Assembly: GCA_905116865.2 (NCBI GenBank)
Contig: CAJHNH020000809.1
Location: forward strand, 199,501 to 263,500
DNA from: Candidula unifasciata
Lineage: Eukaryota; Mollusca; Gastropoda; Stylommatophora; Geomitridae
Direction of reading: 5' to 3'
DNA length: 64,000 nucleotides
Each line of letters opens with the position of its first letter. Position 1 is the stretch's first letter. Below the pieces are notes generated by a model that made no database searches, was not told the origin of the DNA, and saw only the letters and a program-made list of their open reading frames with translations. Made by a program: the position numbers and the translations under genes. This document shows, one piece after another, positions 1 to 11,114 of the stretch.

Positions 1-19
1 CCAGGCCTTACAAATGAGT

Positions 20-261
20 GAATCAGTCAGTTATGATGGTTTGGACATGTATGCAGAATGGGAGAAAATTGGCCACAATGGCAGGCATGGGAGGCAAAGA
101 ACCAGGGAACCAAACCTTCAGGGTCCGTTGGAAAGACAACATCTGACAGTCCCTAACTGATAGAGGACTGGAATTGAACAACCCAGGAAAAAACTGCTGA
201 CAGAAGTCTGGTGATCTCTCTGTCAAAGCTCTACACCCCAAGGTAGAAGGGGAGTGACTAA
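20..261 (+). pseudogene. 3' end of an RTE-like non-LTR reverse transcriptase, decayed
   Basis: One frame, starting near base 37, reads WFGHVCRMGENWPQW and then a Gly/Pro/Lys-rich stretch. This resembles the extreme C-terminus of RTE-type ORFs, where a WxGHVxRM motif is followed by a basic GRP segment. The frame has stops near 151, 175 and 232. The element has lost everything upstream of the window edge. No tail or target-site duplication could be identified. It is an intronic relic with no expected function. Confidence 0.6.
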
Positions 262-319
262 GTATTTAAATATTAATATCTAACGCACTTACTGCTTAAA
301 CTTGAAGTAAATCCTATTC

Positions 320-1475
320 TGATCTGCTGGATTGCTGCGGCCCTGTTCCAGAGAAAGGGGTAGTTGGTCCTCAGAACCACAAACGATATGTCTAGGTTTG
401 TCGCAGGGATCACTGCTGTCACCAGTCTTGTTCACTGTGTACCTGTTGATCACTGAGCAGCTGTTGAATGGAAAAGGAAGGACTTTGTCATTTGCAGATG
501 AAATTTTGATATATCAACAAGGACACAACAGACAGGAGATTGCCAGCACACCGAACTCGATTGGATTGCCACCTGGTGTGATGGTTCCAATGCCTATATC
601 AATCCTTCAAAGGCATCAGTGAGATGGTTCTCTTTAAACAATCACAGTGTCATGACAGACTTACCAGAAAATAGGTGATGGTGTGTTGATCAGAACCAAC
701 GTGATGACATATCTGTGGGTGAGGTTTGATCGCAGCTCGTCTTTCTAAGAACATGTTGACCGTGTGATAAATGAATGCAAAGGTATTTCTGCAATGAGGT
801 TTATGGCTGCTTCCAATATTGAGCAAAGACTACTAATACTTCTGTTCTTTGGGCTGGTCCTTTTCCCCATTAAATGTGCTCTAGCCATTTTCCCTGTCAG
901 TGCTACACAGAATGAATGACTAGAAAAGGTGCAAAATGAAGCCATGCGCATTATTTTGGGATGTACAAGAGACACATCCTGTGTAGCAATGAGGTATCTA
1001 CTTGACTTTCCAACAATGAACCAAATGATCAGGATGTGGAGGGCTCGGGCATACCTTAAAATATACGCTGATAAGAAACACCCACTGCATCAAGCAGTTT
1101 TCATGAGAAGGGTGGCAGGCTAGAGAGGGGAAAATCATAGCTAGGCTGGGCAGATGTTATCTAGCAAATATGCAGCCTAACCGACATCACCCCTGGTGCA
1201 GAGTGAATATCCATGCCTCATGCGTTTATTTGTACATTTCCATGTATTGCCACACTCGACAGGCGATGCAGGGAGCAGAATCCTATTGCTGTCAATGCAG
1301 AGGTCAATGCTGTCATCAGTGAAAGTTCAGACGAGGCAGATGTACTCATCTACACAGACAGATTTGTTATACGCCAGCAAAGAAGTGCATAGGCGTTCAA
1401 AGCACGCTCAGCGGGCAGAGCAGTCAAAGAAGCCAACGGTCGGGTTAGGTGTGAAGTCAATTGCTTGAATCATTA
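320..1475 (+). pseudogene. Decayed non-LTR retrotransposon (RT thumb to start of RNase H)
   Basis: Fragments of one element appear in order across several frames. GLSQGSLLSPVLFTVY and SFADEILIY (about 400-520) match the RT motif region; the catalytic FADD aspartate is changed to Glu. NEAMRIILGCTRDTS (about 930-985) matches the RT thumb. IYTDRFVIRQQ (about 1342-1375) matches the start of an RNase H domain; the usual DGS has become DRF. Frameshifts and stops separate the pieces. The same family recurs on the minus strand at 49134-50230, where the thumb and RNase H motifs are better kept. An I/Jockey-like clade is inferred from the RNase H; the exact family is unknown. Confidence 0.7.
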
Positions 1476-1564
1476 CAGAATCCATGCACGTGGAGTCACC
1501 TTTATTTTCAATGTGGGAAGGATCTGAGCACCTATGGACACGTCCAGAGTGCAGTGATGATAAC

Positions 1565-1915
1565 CCAACTAACATCACAGCTCTCACATGACACCATTTA
1601 ACATCACAGCTCTCACATGACACCATTTAACATCACAGCTCTCACATGACAACATCTAACATCACAGCTCTCACATGACACCATCTAACATCACAGCTCT
1701 CACATGACACCATCTAACATCACAGCTCTCACATGACACCATCTAACATCACAGCTCTCACATGACACCAGTTATCAGCACAGCTCTCACATGACACCAT
1801 TTAAAATCTGAGCTCTCACATGACACCATCTAACATCACAGCTCTCACATGACACCATCTAACATCACAGCTCTCACATGACACCATCTAACATCACAGC
1901 TCTCACATGACTCAC
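1565..1915. repeat. Minisatellite, 27-bp unit
   Basis: About 13 units of a 27-bp motif containing CATCACAGCTCTCACATGAC. One or two units are diverged (near 1765-1810). The array lies in the intron upstream of exon A and ends about 295 bp before it. The 1916-2209 interval shows only the decaying edge of the array and an ordinary pyrimidine-rich acceptor. Confidence 0.9.
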
Positions 1916-2209
1916 TTATCATAGCTTCAACATGTGTGAACATCAGAGCTCTCTCATGACACCACTGTACATTACAGCTCTTACAAAAACCTTACATCAC
2001 AATATTGTAAATCACTGCTGTGAACACTACAGCACTGACCATCATAATACTAAAGACTTTATTTCTTGCTTGCTATGCAATGCTTCTGTCACAAAACCTA
2101 ACATGTTTGCTAATATCTCTGGTCTCATTACATCGGGGGTTACAATGATTCCTTATTTATATTGAAGAATACCCCTGCATAATGGTGCTTGTATTTTCTC
2201 CATGTTCAG

Positions 2210-2325
2210 ACGGGCCTCACTAAATGGTAGTCAGTGGATGGAAGACATTGTGCTCAAGGAACTCACCACCACTGATGGCTTGGCTGTTGACTGGATAGCC
2301 AGAAATTTATACTGGACTGACTCAG
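2210..2325 (+). CDS. LRP4: LRP4-like exon A: YWTD propeller repeat
   Basis: The exon lies between an acceptor (tttctccatgttcag) and a donor (gtagaa). It has one leading base, 38 codons and one trailing base, so the flanking introns are phase 2 and phase 1. The peptide includes [20 protein letters not shown], the typical LDL-receptor class B motif in which a GLAVDW strand precedes YWTD. The last codon is completed by exon B to read WTDSGRDVIEV, and this match in phase and sequence fixes the boundaries. Domain order downstream (EGF, stem, single membrane segment, NPxY tail) points to the fourth propeller of LRP4, which in vertebrates is the agrin co-receptor and a Wnt modulator. LRP5 and LRP6 are less likely because no LDL-A cluster follows the EGF module. 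Confidence 0.88.
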
Positions 2326-2329
2326 GTAG

Positions 2330-2795
2330 AAACCTGATCATACACTCTTGTTGACTGACTCTCACTTTCTGCCATTGTTTGTATCCCAAACTATAAACTG
2401 GATCACTCTTGTTGACTGACTCTCACATTCTGCCATTGTTTGTATCCAAAACTATAAACTGGATCACTCTTGTTGACTGACTCTCACAGCTGCCATTTTT
2501 TGTATCCCAAACTATAAACTGGATCAGTCTTGTTGACTGACTCTCACATTATATCATTGTTTTGCATCACAAGTACAGTCGCAATCACTCTTGTTAAGTG
2601 ACTCTCACATTATATCATGGTTTGCATCACAACTAAAATCCCAATCACTCTTGTTGAGTGTCTCTCACATTATATCATGGTTTGCATCACAACTACAATC
2701 TCAATCACTTTTGTTGAGTGACTCTCACATTATATCATTGTTTGCATCACAACTATAATCTCAATCACTCTTGTTGAGTGACTCTCACATTCTCT
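2330..2795. repeat. 61-bp repeat of intron A-B, main block
   Basis: Seven or eight units of about 60 bp with the core CTTGTTGACTGACTCTCAC, followed by GTTTGTATCCCAAACTATAA or a GCATCACAAC variant. The first unit starts about 20 bp after the exon A donor. Related, more diverged units recur at 3265-3545 and 5865-6000, so an originally longer array has been split by insertions. Confidence 0.85.
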
Positions 2796-3115
2796 ATGTG
2801 TGAGTGCATCTGTCTATGTCTGTGAGTTTGTGTTTCTGCATGTGTGTGTGTCTGTGGGCATGTGTGCACATCTCTTTGTATGTCTGTGTGTATCTTTGTG
2901 TGTGTCTGGGAACATGTGTTTGTTGTTTTGTGTATGAGTGTGTCTGCATGTGTTTCTGTGGGTGTGCCTGTGTGTGGTTTTTGTATGTATGTATGTTTGT
3001 GGAATGTGTGTGTGTGTGCATGAGTGTGGGTGTGTATATATGTGTCAGTAAATGAGTGGGTAGGCGCATGTGTGTGTGCTCGTGTGCTAGTGTGTGCATG
3101 CATTTTACCACCCAT
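2796..3115. repeat. TG-rich low-complexity tract
   Basis: Interrupted (TG)n sequence of about 320 bp. Its His/Thr- or Cys/Val-rich open frames on both strands come from the dinucleotide composition. They are not genes. Confidence 0.9.
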
Positions 3116-3264
3116 GCTTTTGTTGGTTTTTCTAGGTATTCACAATATGCATATCATACAAATATAACATGCTTTGTTGATAAAATACAACTGCTGTGTG
3201 AAAGATGGGTGTTTGGAAGTGCTGAATATAAGACGAGTGTGACCCTTTAAAAAATATAGTTTAT

Positions 3265-3550
3265 TCATTTATTCATTCATTGCTTGTATCCCTATTATAA
3301 CTTGGATCATTATTGTTGACTGACTCACATTGTCTCATTGTTTGCATCACAACTACAATGTTGATCACTCTTGTTGATTAACTCTCACATTGTCTCATTT
3401 GTGTTCTATCTATAACCTGGATCACTGTTGTTGACTGGCTCTCACATTCTTTCAATGTTGTATCCCTACTATAGCCTCGATCACTCTTATTGACTGACTT
3501 TCTCATTCTCTCATTGTTTGTATCCCAACTATAACCTAGATCACCTCTGC
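3265..3550. repeat. Diverged 61-bp repeat units, second block
   Basis: Four or five units related to the 2330-2795 array (CTTGTTGACTGACTC core with a CAACTATAACCTGGATCAC variant). The 3116-3264 stretch between the blocks is unique intron sequence with nothing recognisable. Confidence 0.75.
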
Positions 3551-3784
3551 TTTTTCTTCTTTCATTTGCCTGAAGTAAATTGTCTGATTCATCAATTTTG
3601 TCTCTCATATAAATTTTAACTGTCATTTTTAGTTTATGTTTCACTTTATTGTTCATTCTTGCCAAAGGTTCAAATTCGGTGCAGTCCTGGAGTACACATT
3701 TTGCTATGTGGAGCACCTTTCCACAGGTGCACATGGCTGATACACCTATCTTAAAAATTGTGTACATGTGGTTACTTAATTGAC

Positions 3785-4240
3785 CATCATCATCATCATC
3801 CCTTAACACTGCATGTCGTTGGGTCACCAGTTTCTGTTGACTATCTGATCAGCCCTCTCCACCTTTGGTGGTCAGTTGCGATGGACTTCATGGTTGCATG
3901 CCTGAGGCCTGTCCAGTCAGTCAGTTTCTGTAACCAGGTCTTTCTTGGTCTGCCTCTTCTCCTCTTTCCCTCTACTGAGCCCTGCAGTATTGTTTTTGAG
4001 AGGCTGTTAGATCTGATTAAATGTCCATATCATTGGATTGTTTACCTATTCACTCTTGTTAAAAGAGGTTTGTAGTTACCTATGTGCTGTATAATTATAT
4101 GGTGAACCTCTTCGTTTTTATAATGTGGTCTCTGTAAGGTATGCCAGGAATTTTTCTGAAACATTGCATTTCCAATATTTGTATCTTCCTTTTGAGTTCA
4201 GCTGTTAAGGTCCACGTCTCACAGCCACATGTAAAAGAAA
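3785..4240 (-). pseudogene. 5'-truncated non-LTR retrotransposon, RT C-terminus
   Basis: Read on the minus strand, the sequence gives TCGCETWTLTAELKRKIQ, then a segment like a C-terminal RT thumb, then KRRRGRPRKTWLQKLTDWTG and DHQRWRGLIR. These are conserved landmarks at the C-terminus of many non-LTR reverse transcriptases. The 3' end carries a (GAT)n tail, seen as catcatcatcatc at about 3786-3799 on the + strand. The frame is broken in several places. The 3551-3784 stretch on its 3' side has no recognised feature. Confidence 0.7.
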
Positions 4241-4280
4241 CTAATAGCTAAAATGTTTTTAGATTTCCACAATATTTGCT

Positions 4281-4846
4281 GCTTGGCAAGGACTGATGTT
4301 GTCTGGCAAGGACTGATGTTGTCTGGCAAGGACTGATGTTGTCTGGCAAGGACTGATGTTGTCTGGCAAGGACTGATGTTGTCTGGCCAGGACTGATGTT
4401 GTCTGACAAGGACTGATGTTGTCTGGCAAGGACTAATGTTGTCTGGCCAGGACTGATGTTGTCTGGCAAGGACTGATGTTGTCTGGCAAGGACTGATGTT
4501 GTCTGGCAAGGACTGATGTTGTCTGGCAAGGACTGATGTTGTCTGGCAAGGACTGATGTTGCCTGGCAAGGACTGATGTTGTCTGGCAAGGACTGATGTT
4601 GTCTGGCAAGGACTGATGTTGTCTGGCCAGGACTGATGTTGTCTGGCAAGGACTGATGTTGTCTGGTCAGGACTGATGTTGTCTGGCAAGGACTGATGTT
4701 GTCTGGCAAGGACTGATGTTGTCTGGCAAGGACTGATGTTGTCTGGTCAGGACTGATGTTGCCTGGCAAGGACTGATGTTGTCTGGCAAGGACTGATGTT
4801 GCCTGGCAAGGACTGATGTTGTCTGGTCAGGACTGATGTTGTCTGG
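4281..4846. repeat. Minisatellite, 20-bp unit, about 28 copies
   Basis: Very regular array of GTCTGGCAAGGACTGATGTT with a few single-base variants (ggcc, ggtc, gcct). It starts about 40 bp beyond the 5' end of the LINE fragment. It produces long Gln/Ser/Pro frames on the minus strand that are not genes. Confidence 0.95.
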
Positions 4847-5110
4847 GCCATCCTAGACATGATTTCTGGTCACTTAAAACAGATTCTAAATGTTTGAAAT
4901 GACTGACTTTCTGCTATGTAGGTATGCTTTAATCCAACTGTACATTCTTCAATTCACTTTATAGTTTCTAAATTTCTTTAACAGCCCATCCTTCCAAACC
5001 TTATTAAAAACTTTCCTTAACTCTTTCAGGCCTATGAATTTTGACAGACTTGTCCCACATTAATTTCCCTTTACAAAAATGGCAGGGTGTGTACAAGAAA
5101 GGCAATAGAC

Positions 5111-5460
5111 CAGGGCTATTCAACTAGCGGCCTGTAGACCAAATCTGGCCGGCCGAGGCCTAGCAAGTGGCCCGTCGATCGTTGCCAAAATAGCTAAATG
5201 TAGTTATTAAAAAGAAAACCATTAAATCAATCAATGTTTCTGTATATTCTTCAAAAACCAGTTGTGTCGAATGTGTAAATAGGAAGTGTTTGGGTGAAAT
5301 CTGTAAATATGGAGATACAAGGAAACGCATAGGAACAGAAAATGTAATTAGTTTAGGGTAAAAGTTTGTTCCCAGTTCGTTCAAATAGCAAAACTCACCT
5401 GTTTGAAGCCAAAGGTAATCAGATAGACTGGAAAGAATCAAGTATTAAGTAGGAAGGCCA
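5111..5460. mobile_element. Possible hAT-type DNA transposon end
   Basis: CAGGGCTATTCAACTAGCGG followed by a CGGCC-rich stretch resembles the terminal inverted repeat and subterminal region of hAT elements, which begin CAGNG. I could not find the matching inverted end or an 8-bp target duplication. The 93-codon minus frame inside has no recognisable transposase motif. The flanking 4847-5110 and 5461-5864 stretches are unique intron sequence with nothing recognised. Confidence 0.3.
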
Positions 5461-5864
5461 TCGCTGCACTGGACATTCAATGCAGGCACTAGCTGCAAAT
5501 CACATACTCCTTGATTAGACCTTAATGTAACCTTATAACCCTTGTTCTGGGTGGCACGTGTTAGTTTCAGCCCTGCTTGTATATCTCGTGTTTCTACCAG
5601 TATTCACATTCTCACGTATTTCTCTCTTATCTCAAAGTTCCCTTCCATATTATTGTTTAGAGGGTTTCCGTGGAAAAATACCAACATTACAGCTTAAATG
5701 CACATCATGAGCAAAAACTGCAGCATTGTCTATGTTTCTTTCTATGGATGATATGGACTTTTGCCGTTAAGGGTAATGAATGCACATACATTTGATGACG
5801 GTTGAGAGCTCATCCTTAACCGCCCCCCTCTCCCCCCAGCTATGACAGCTATTTGAAACCACGT

Positions 5865-6265
5865 GGATCACATTTGTTGAGTGACTCTCACATTCTTTTA
5901 TTGTTTCTATCTCAACTATAATCTTGATCCATTTTTTTGACATCTTGGTCACTTTTTTGTGTGACTAACTCTCACATTCTCACATTGTTTGAATCCCAAC
6001 TATAACCCTGAGGTTTGGCAGGACTGTTGTTGTTGTTTAAAGCTGCTGCTAGTTTAATACTATTGTTTATATCCCAGCTGCAACCCTGAAACTGGGCAAG
6101 ACTTTTGTTGTTGATTTTGAAAACTGCTGCTACTTTCATTCTGTTATTGTTTATATCCCAGCTGCAACCCTGAAACTGGGCAAGACTTTTGTTGTTGATT
6201 TTGAAAACTGCTGCTACTTTCATTCTGTTATTGTTTATATCCCAGCTGTAACCAGTAGGTTTTGC
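5865..6265. repeat. Diverged 61-bp unit and 84-bp tandem repeat
   Basis: The first about 135 bp is a further copy of the intron A-B repeat. It passes into about three copies of an 84-bp unit containing CAGCTGCAACCCTGAAACTG. The two central 84-bp copies are nearly identical. Confidence 0.8.
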
Positions 6266-6397
6266 AGTATTTTTGCTGTTGTTGAAAGCTACTGCCGCTT
6301 TTATTCTTTAATTTAAAAAACCAAGAAATTATCAGCTTGGTGAGAATCAGAATATTGACTTTATATGGCTCTGCTAAAAAAAAAAAAGAAATGACTA

Positions 6398-6770
6398 ACT
6401 GCTTCCATCACAAGTACTTCACTGGGCAACTGCTTCCATCACAAGTACTTCACTGGGCAACTGTTTCCATCACAAGTACTTCACTGGGCAACTGCTTCCA
6501 TCACAAGAACTTCACTGGGCAACTGCTTCCATCACAAGTACTTCACTGGGCAACTGCTTCCATCACAAGTACTTCACTGGGCAACTGCTTCCATCACAAG
6601 TACTTCACTGGGCAACTGCTTCCATCACAAGTACTTCACTGGGCAACTGTTTCCATCACAAGTACTTCACTGGGCAACTGTTTCCATCACAAGTACTTCA
6701 CTGGGCAACTGCTTCCATCACAAGTACTTCACTGGGCAACTGTTCCCATCACAAGTTCTTCACTGGGTGT
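6398..6770. repeat. Minisatellite, 31-bp unit, about 12 copies
   Basis: Near-identical units containing CTTCCATCACAAGTACTTCA. The + strand frame stays open for about 200 codons because 93 bp (three units) holds no stop. It is not a gene. The 6771-7507 stretch is intron with only a (CAAA)n run near 7348-7362. Confidence 0.93.
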
Positions 6771-7507
6771 CGTGGAATTGGTTTCTTTTTCACTCACTAG
6801 GGGGCGGGTGTGGGTTTTGATCCTCCCTCTTGATGCAAATGAGAAACCGAGACAGCTGTCTTTTGATACAAAGAGCAGACGGTGTCCCTGGATACTTAGA
6901 TACAGACTTGAATTGGCTTGTAAAAAAAAAATGACCTGACTAAATATCCCCCAAAAATGGGAACAAGGGAATTTAGATGCCTAGAAAACACTTACACTTA
7001 AACAGAGCAGATTACCCTCCCGACAATTTCCTTTTCTAGTCATTAAATTAAGCCTTTCAACTACAATAGGTATATTGGTAAACAGCACTAACCTGACACC
7101 ATACACACATCTAGAAATACATTTAACTTCAACTATGAATGTAAATCAATCAAAGATGTTTATTAAAATAACATTAATATCAGTTATTTAGTACTTTTGA
7201 AAAACACTGCTAAAACTAAATAGATATGAAGAAATAAAAATGATTATCACATGAAACTGTCGTCAGCTGTTGCATAATGGCTTGAGTTAGAAGAAGAATG
7301 GAGCAATTGGGGGTTACACCCATATGCTATGATGTTGATCCATTGAACAAACAAACAAACAAACTGTTGTCGTGAGAGAGTAAATAAGAATGTTGTGGGA
7401 CAAACAATTACCACCTGGGGGGTTCCCAGAGGATCTTTATACAAATTTGATGTTATACATTGCAACTGTAATAGTTTGAAGTTTGAGACCCTCTTGTTCT
7501 TGTCCAG

Positions 7508-7613
7508 GTCGTGATGTGATTGAAGTGTCCCGACTTGATGGCAGCAGCAGAAAGACCGTCATTCACAGCTTCCTATCTGAGCCAAGGGCAATAACCTTAT
7601 TTCCAAGAAAAGG
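7508..7613 (+). CDS. LRP4: LRP4-like exon B: propeller repeat
   Basis: The acceptor is cttgtccag and the donor gtaaat. The exon has two leading bases, 34 codons and two trailing bases (phase 1 in, phase 2 out), matching exons A and C. The peptide begins [18 protein letters not shown] and contains [14 protein letters not shown]. This is the second half of one class B repeat (IEV-R-LDGS-RK) and the start of the next (EPRAI). In family members the position after PRAI is usually a VHP or LDP strand; here it reads TLFP. Joined to exon C it gives [12 protein letters not shown]. Confidence 0.88.
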
Positions 7614-7784
7614 GTAAATAAATAACAGGATGTATTATTTTATGTAGATTGTGTTGTCTGCCGTATGTGCCAGGATATCCTAGTTCTGATATATTGTCTT
7701 ATTTTGGATGCCAGTATATCCTAGTTCTGGTAGATTGTATTATCTTAGTTGCAAGAATGTTCTACTTTTACTGTTTACATTGTC

Positions 7785-8850
7785 TGATTGCTCTACCAGC
7801 AAAACTGTTTACATTGTCTGATTGCTCTACCAGCTAAACTGTTTACATTGTCTGATTGCTCTACCAGCTAAACTGTTTACATTGTCTGATTGCTCTACCA
7901 GCTAAACTGTTTACATTGTCTGGTTGCTCTACCAGGTGAACTGTTTACATTGTCTGATTGCTCTACAAGCAAAACTGTTTACATTGTCTGATTGCTCTAC
8001 CAGCTAAACTGTTTACATTGTCTGATTGCTCTACCAGCAAAACTGTTTACATTGTCTGATTGCTATACCAGCTAAACTGTTTACATTGTCTGGTTGCTCT
8101 ACCAGCTAAACTGTTTACATTGTCTGGTTGCTCTACCAGCTAAACTGTTTACATTGTCTGGTTGCTCTACCAGCTAAACTGTTTACATTGTCTGATTGCT
8201 CTACCAGCTAAACTGTTTACATTGTATGATTGCTCTACCAGCTAAACTGTTTACATTGTCTGATTGCTCTACCAGCTAAACTGTTTACATTGTATGATTG
8301 CTCTACAAGCTAAACTGTTTACATTGTCTGATTGCTCTACCAGCAAAACTGTTTACATTGTCTGATTGCTCTACCAGCTAAACTGTTTACATTGTCTGGT
8401 TGCTCTACCAGCTAAACTGTTTACATTGTCTGGTTGCTCTACCAGCTAAACAGTTTACATTGTCTGATTGCTCTACCAGCAAAACTGTTTACATTGATTG
8501 TATGATTGCTTTACCAGCAAAACTGTTTACATTGTCTGATTGCTCTACCAGCAAAACTGTTTACATTGTTTGGTTGCTCTACCAGCAAAACTGTTTACAT
8601 TGTCTGATTGCTCTACAAGCTAAACTGTTTACATTGTCTGGTTGCTCTACCAGCAAAACTGTTTACATTGTCTGATTGCTCTACCAGCTAAACTGTTTAC
8701 ACTGTCTGATTGCTCTACCAGCTAAACTGTTAACATTGTATGGTTGCTCTACCAGCAAAACTGTTCGCATTGTCAGGTTGCTCTGCCAGCTGAACTGTTT
8801 ATATTGTGTGGTTGCTCTGCCAGCTGAACAGTTTACATGGTTTGGGCTGT
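7785..8850. repeat. Minisatellite, 34-bp unit, about 31 copies
   Basis: Units contain TGATTGCTCTACCAGC and AAACTGTTTACATTGTC. Each carries an acceptor-like CTCTACCAG, but I see no clear match to the exon B or exon C junctions. Sequence drift increases toward exon C. The 7614-7784 interval is the intron start, including two imperfect copies of a ccagtatatcctagttctg motif. Confidence 0.93.
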
Positions 8851-8892
8851 ATCGGTTGTCCATTGTTTCATTGAAATGAATGTTTCCTGCAG

Positions 8893-8987
8893 GTTAATGT
8901 TCTGGACAGATTGGGGTGAGAAGCCAAAGATAGAGAGAGCTTACCTGGATGGATCAACTCGTAAAGTTATCATAGACAGTCAGTTAG
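8893..8987 (+). CDS. LRP4: LRP4-like exon C: FWTD repeat
   Basis: The acceptor is atgtttcctgcag and the donor gtgagt. The exon has one leading base, 31 codons and one trailing base (phase 2 in, phase 1 out). The peptide [20 protein letters not shown] and then [11 protein letters not shown] is a canonical class B repeat with the WTDWG, PKIERA and LDGS landmarks. The trailing G is completed by exon D (GYPNALSIDY), as in family members where a (G)WPNGLA segment follows. The sequence CAGTTAG+GTGAG at the exon end is echoed in the downstream tandem unit. Confidence 0.9.
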
Positions 8988-9475
8988 GTGAGTCTTTGTG
9001 TCGACAAACACTTAGTCGTTTGACTTTGTCTCCTGGATATTTTATTTAGTGAGCTAGGTGAATACAAACACATAATCCAGTGACTTTGTCTCCTGGATAT
9101 TTTATTTAGTGAGCTAGGTGAATACAAACACATAATCCAGTGATTTTGTCTCCTGGATATTTTATTTAATGAGTTAGGTGACTACAAACACATAATCCAG
9201 TGACTTTGTCTCCTTGATATTTTATTTAGTGAGCTAGGTGAATACAAACACATAATCCAGTGATTTTGTCTCCTGGATATTTTATTTAATGAGTTAGGTG
9301 ACTACAAACACATAATCCAGTGACTTTGTCTCCTTGATATTTTATTTAGTGAGCTAGGTGAATACAAACACATAATCCAGTGACTTTGTCTCCTGGATAT
9401 TTTATTTAATGAGTTAGGTGACATTATCTACAAATACATAGTCTAATGAGTTTGTCTCCTTGATGTTTGCTTTAG
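8988..9475. repeat. 60-bp array seeded at the exon C donor
   Basis: About seven and a half units of 60 bp. Each carries GAGYTAGGTGA near the position of the real junction (CAGTTAG then GTGAGT), followed by AAACAC and GACTTTGTCTCCTGGATAT, both of which also occur just downstream of the true donor. The units therefore look like copies of the 5' splice site and the following 50 bp. Confidence 0.85.
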
Positions 9476-9689
9476 TATGTTAGATGAGTCTATGACGACT
9501 GGATGTAGCCATAAAGACAACAAGGACTGTATCAGTTAAACATGAGTTGTAGCTTTATTGACTGGTGAGTCTAAAGCATAGGTGCTTTGATTCTAACAAA
9601 GAGAAATAGATCTGTGAAAACCAGCTCTTTGAAAATAACTAAATAGACAGAAAGATCTGTGGCTCTGAGACTTTGATTATAATTACATA

Positions 9690-10370
9690 GACAGATGTCA
9701 GCTAGGCTTTTACTGTAACTTCATAGTCAGGGGTCAACTAGACTTTCCCTATATATATATATACAAGGTTCAACTAGACTTTCCCTGTGACTGTATAGAC
9801 AGGTGTCAGCCAGACTTCTACTGTAACTAAATAGACAGGAGGTCAACTAGACCTTCACTGTACCTACATAAGCATTGGTCAACTAGACTTTCACTAACTC
9901 CATATACAGGGGCCATTGAAACTTTCACTGTAACTCCATAGACAGGTGTCAGCTAGGCTTTCACTGTGACTCCATAAAAAGGGGTCAGCTAGATTTTCAC
10001 TGTAACTACATAGACAGGTAATCTAGACTTGCACTGTAAATACATAGGCAAGAGTCGGCTAATCTTTCACTGTAGCTACATAGACAGGTAAACTAGACTT
10101 TCACTGTAAATACATAGGCAAGAGTCGGCTAATCTTTCACTGTAGCTACATAAAAATGGGTCGGCTAATCTTTCACTGTAGCTACATAGACGGGTAAACT
10201 AGACTTGCACTGTAACTATATAGACAGGGGTCAACTAGACTTTCACTGTAACTCCATAGGCAGTTGTCATCTATACTTTCACTGAAACTACATAGAGCAG
10301 AGTCAGCTAGACTTTTATGTAACTACATAGACAGGCCACGGTTAGATTTTCACTATAACTTCATAGACAG
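9690..10370. repeat. Degenerate minisatellite, unit about 35 bp
   Basis: Around 19 diverged units around ACTAGACTTTCACTGTAACT and ACATAGACAGG. Unit length varies, so the array looks old. The 9476-9689 stretch holds further degenerate pieces. Confidence 0.8.
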
Positions 10371-11114
10371 CGATGAGCATAATAAGTGCTTCTTTTTATG
10401 TTGATGTAACTCTGTAGTATCACACCTGGTGAGATACAGTGAAATGTGCCTGGCAATAAATTGTGCAATTTATTGTTTGTGTCCGCATTATTTAAATAAG
10501 TCAAGTGACTAAGTCCAGATTGTAAGCACATAGTTATAGTCTGTATATTTTTCTTCATTCATGATATAGATTTTAGACTGGCCGGAGATTCCACATGAGA
10601 CCTACAGTATTTATTATTAGACATAATTATATCAATCAAATACACCAATACAAGCTTCTGGTATCAAATAAACATTATAAAAATCAGCAGATATATATAA
10701 TATATTTACATACATGAACATACCAGAGCATAAAAGTGGTTAGTTTGGAGAACAAAGAAACATAGAAAGGTTTCTCCCACATGTGGGCAACACGTTTCTC
10801 TAGATTCCAGAAGAAAAGCGAATTTAAGAGGAATTAGCATTATGATACGCCTAATAAAACAGTTTTGACTTCAGATATGAACACCAGCTGGGGTATACTG
10901 AGTCAGGTTGGCAAACAGAGTTATGCACCTTGCCAAGACATTTACTGCTACAAAGCAAAACATTTCCAGAAGTATTGGCTGTTTAGGACATATAGTATAT
11001 CAAATGAAAGAGAAATGAACACAGAATGCATCTCAACTATTTAACCATCAGTATTGCAACAATGAAATAATAACTATTTCAGAATCAAATAAAACCTTCC
11101 TGAAGAAATAGTAT
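10371..11114. other. Unique intron sequence
   Basis: AT-rich intron sequence without a recognisable gene, transposon domain or tandem structure. A short ATATAT run lies near 10692. Confidence 0.6.

Noticed and set aside
2796..3115. His/Thr-rich minus-strand frames
   Set aside because: They come from a TG-rich tract and have no other support.
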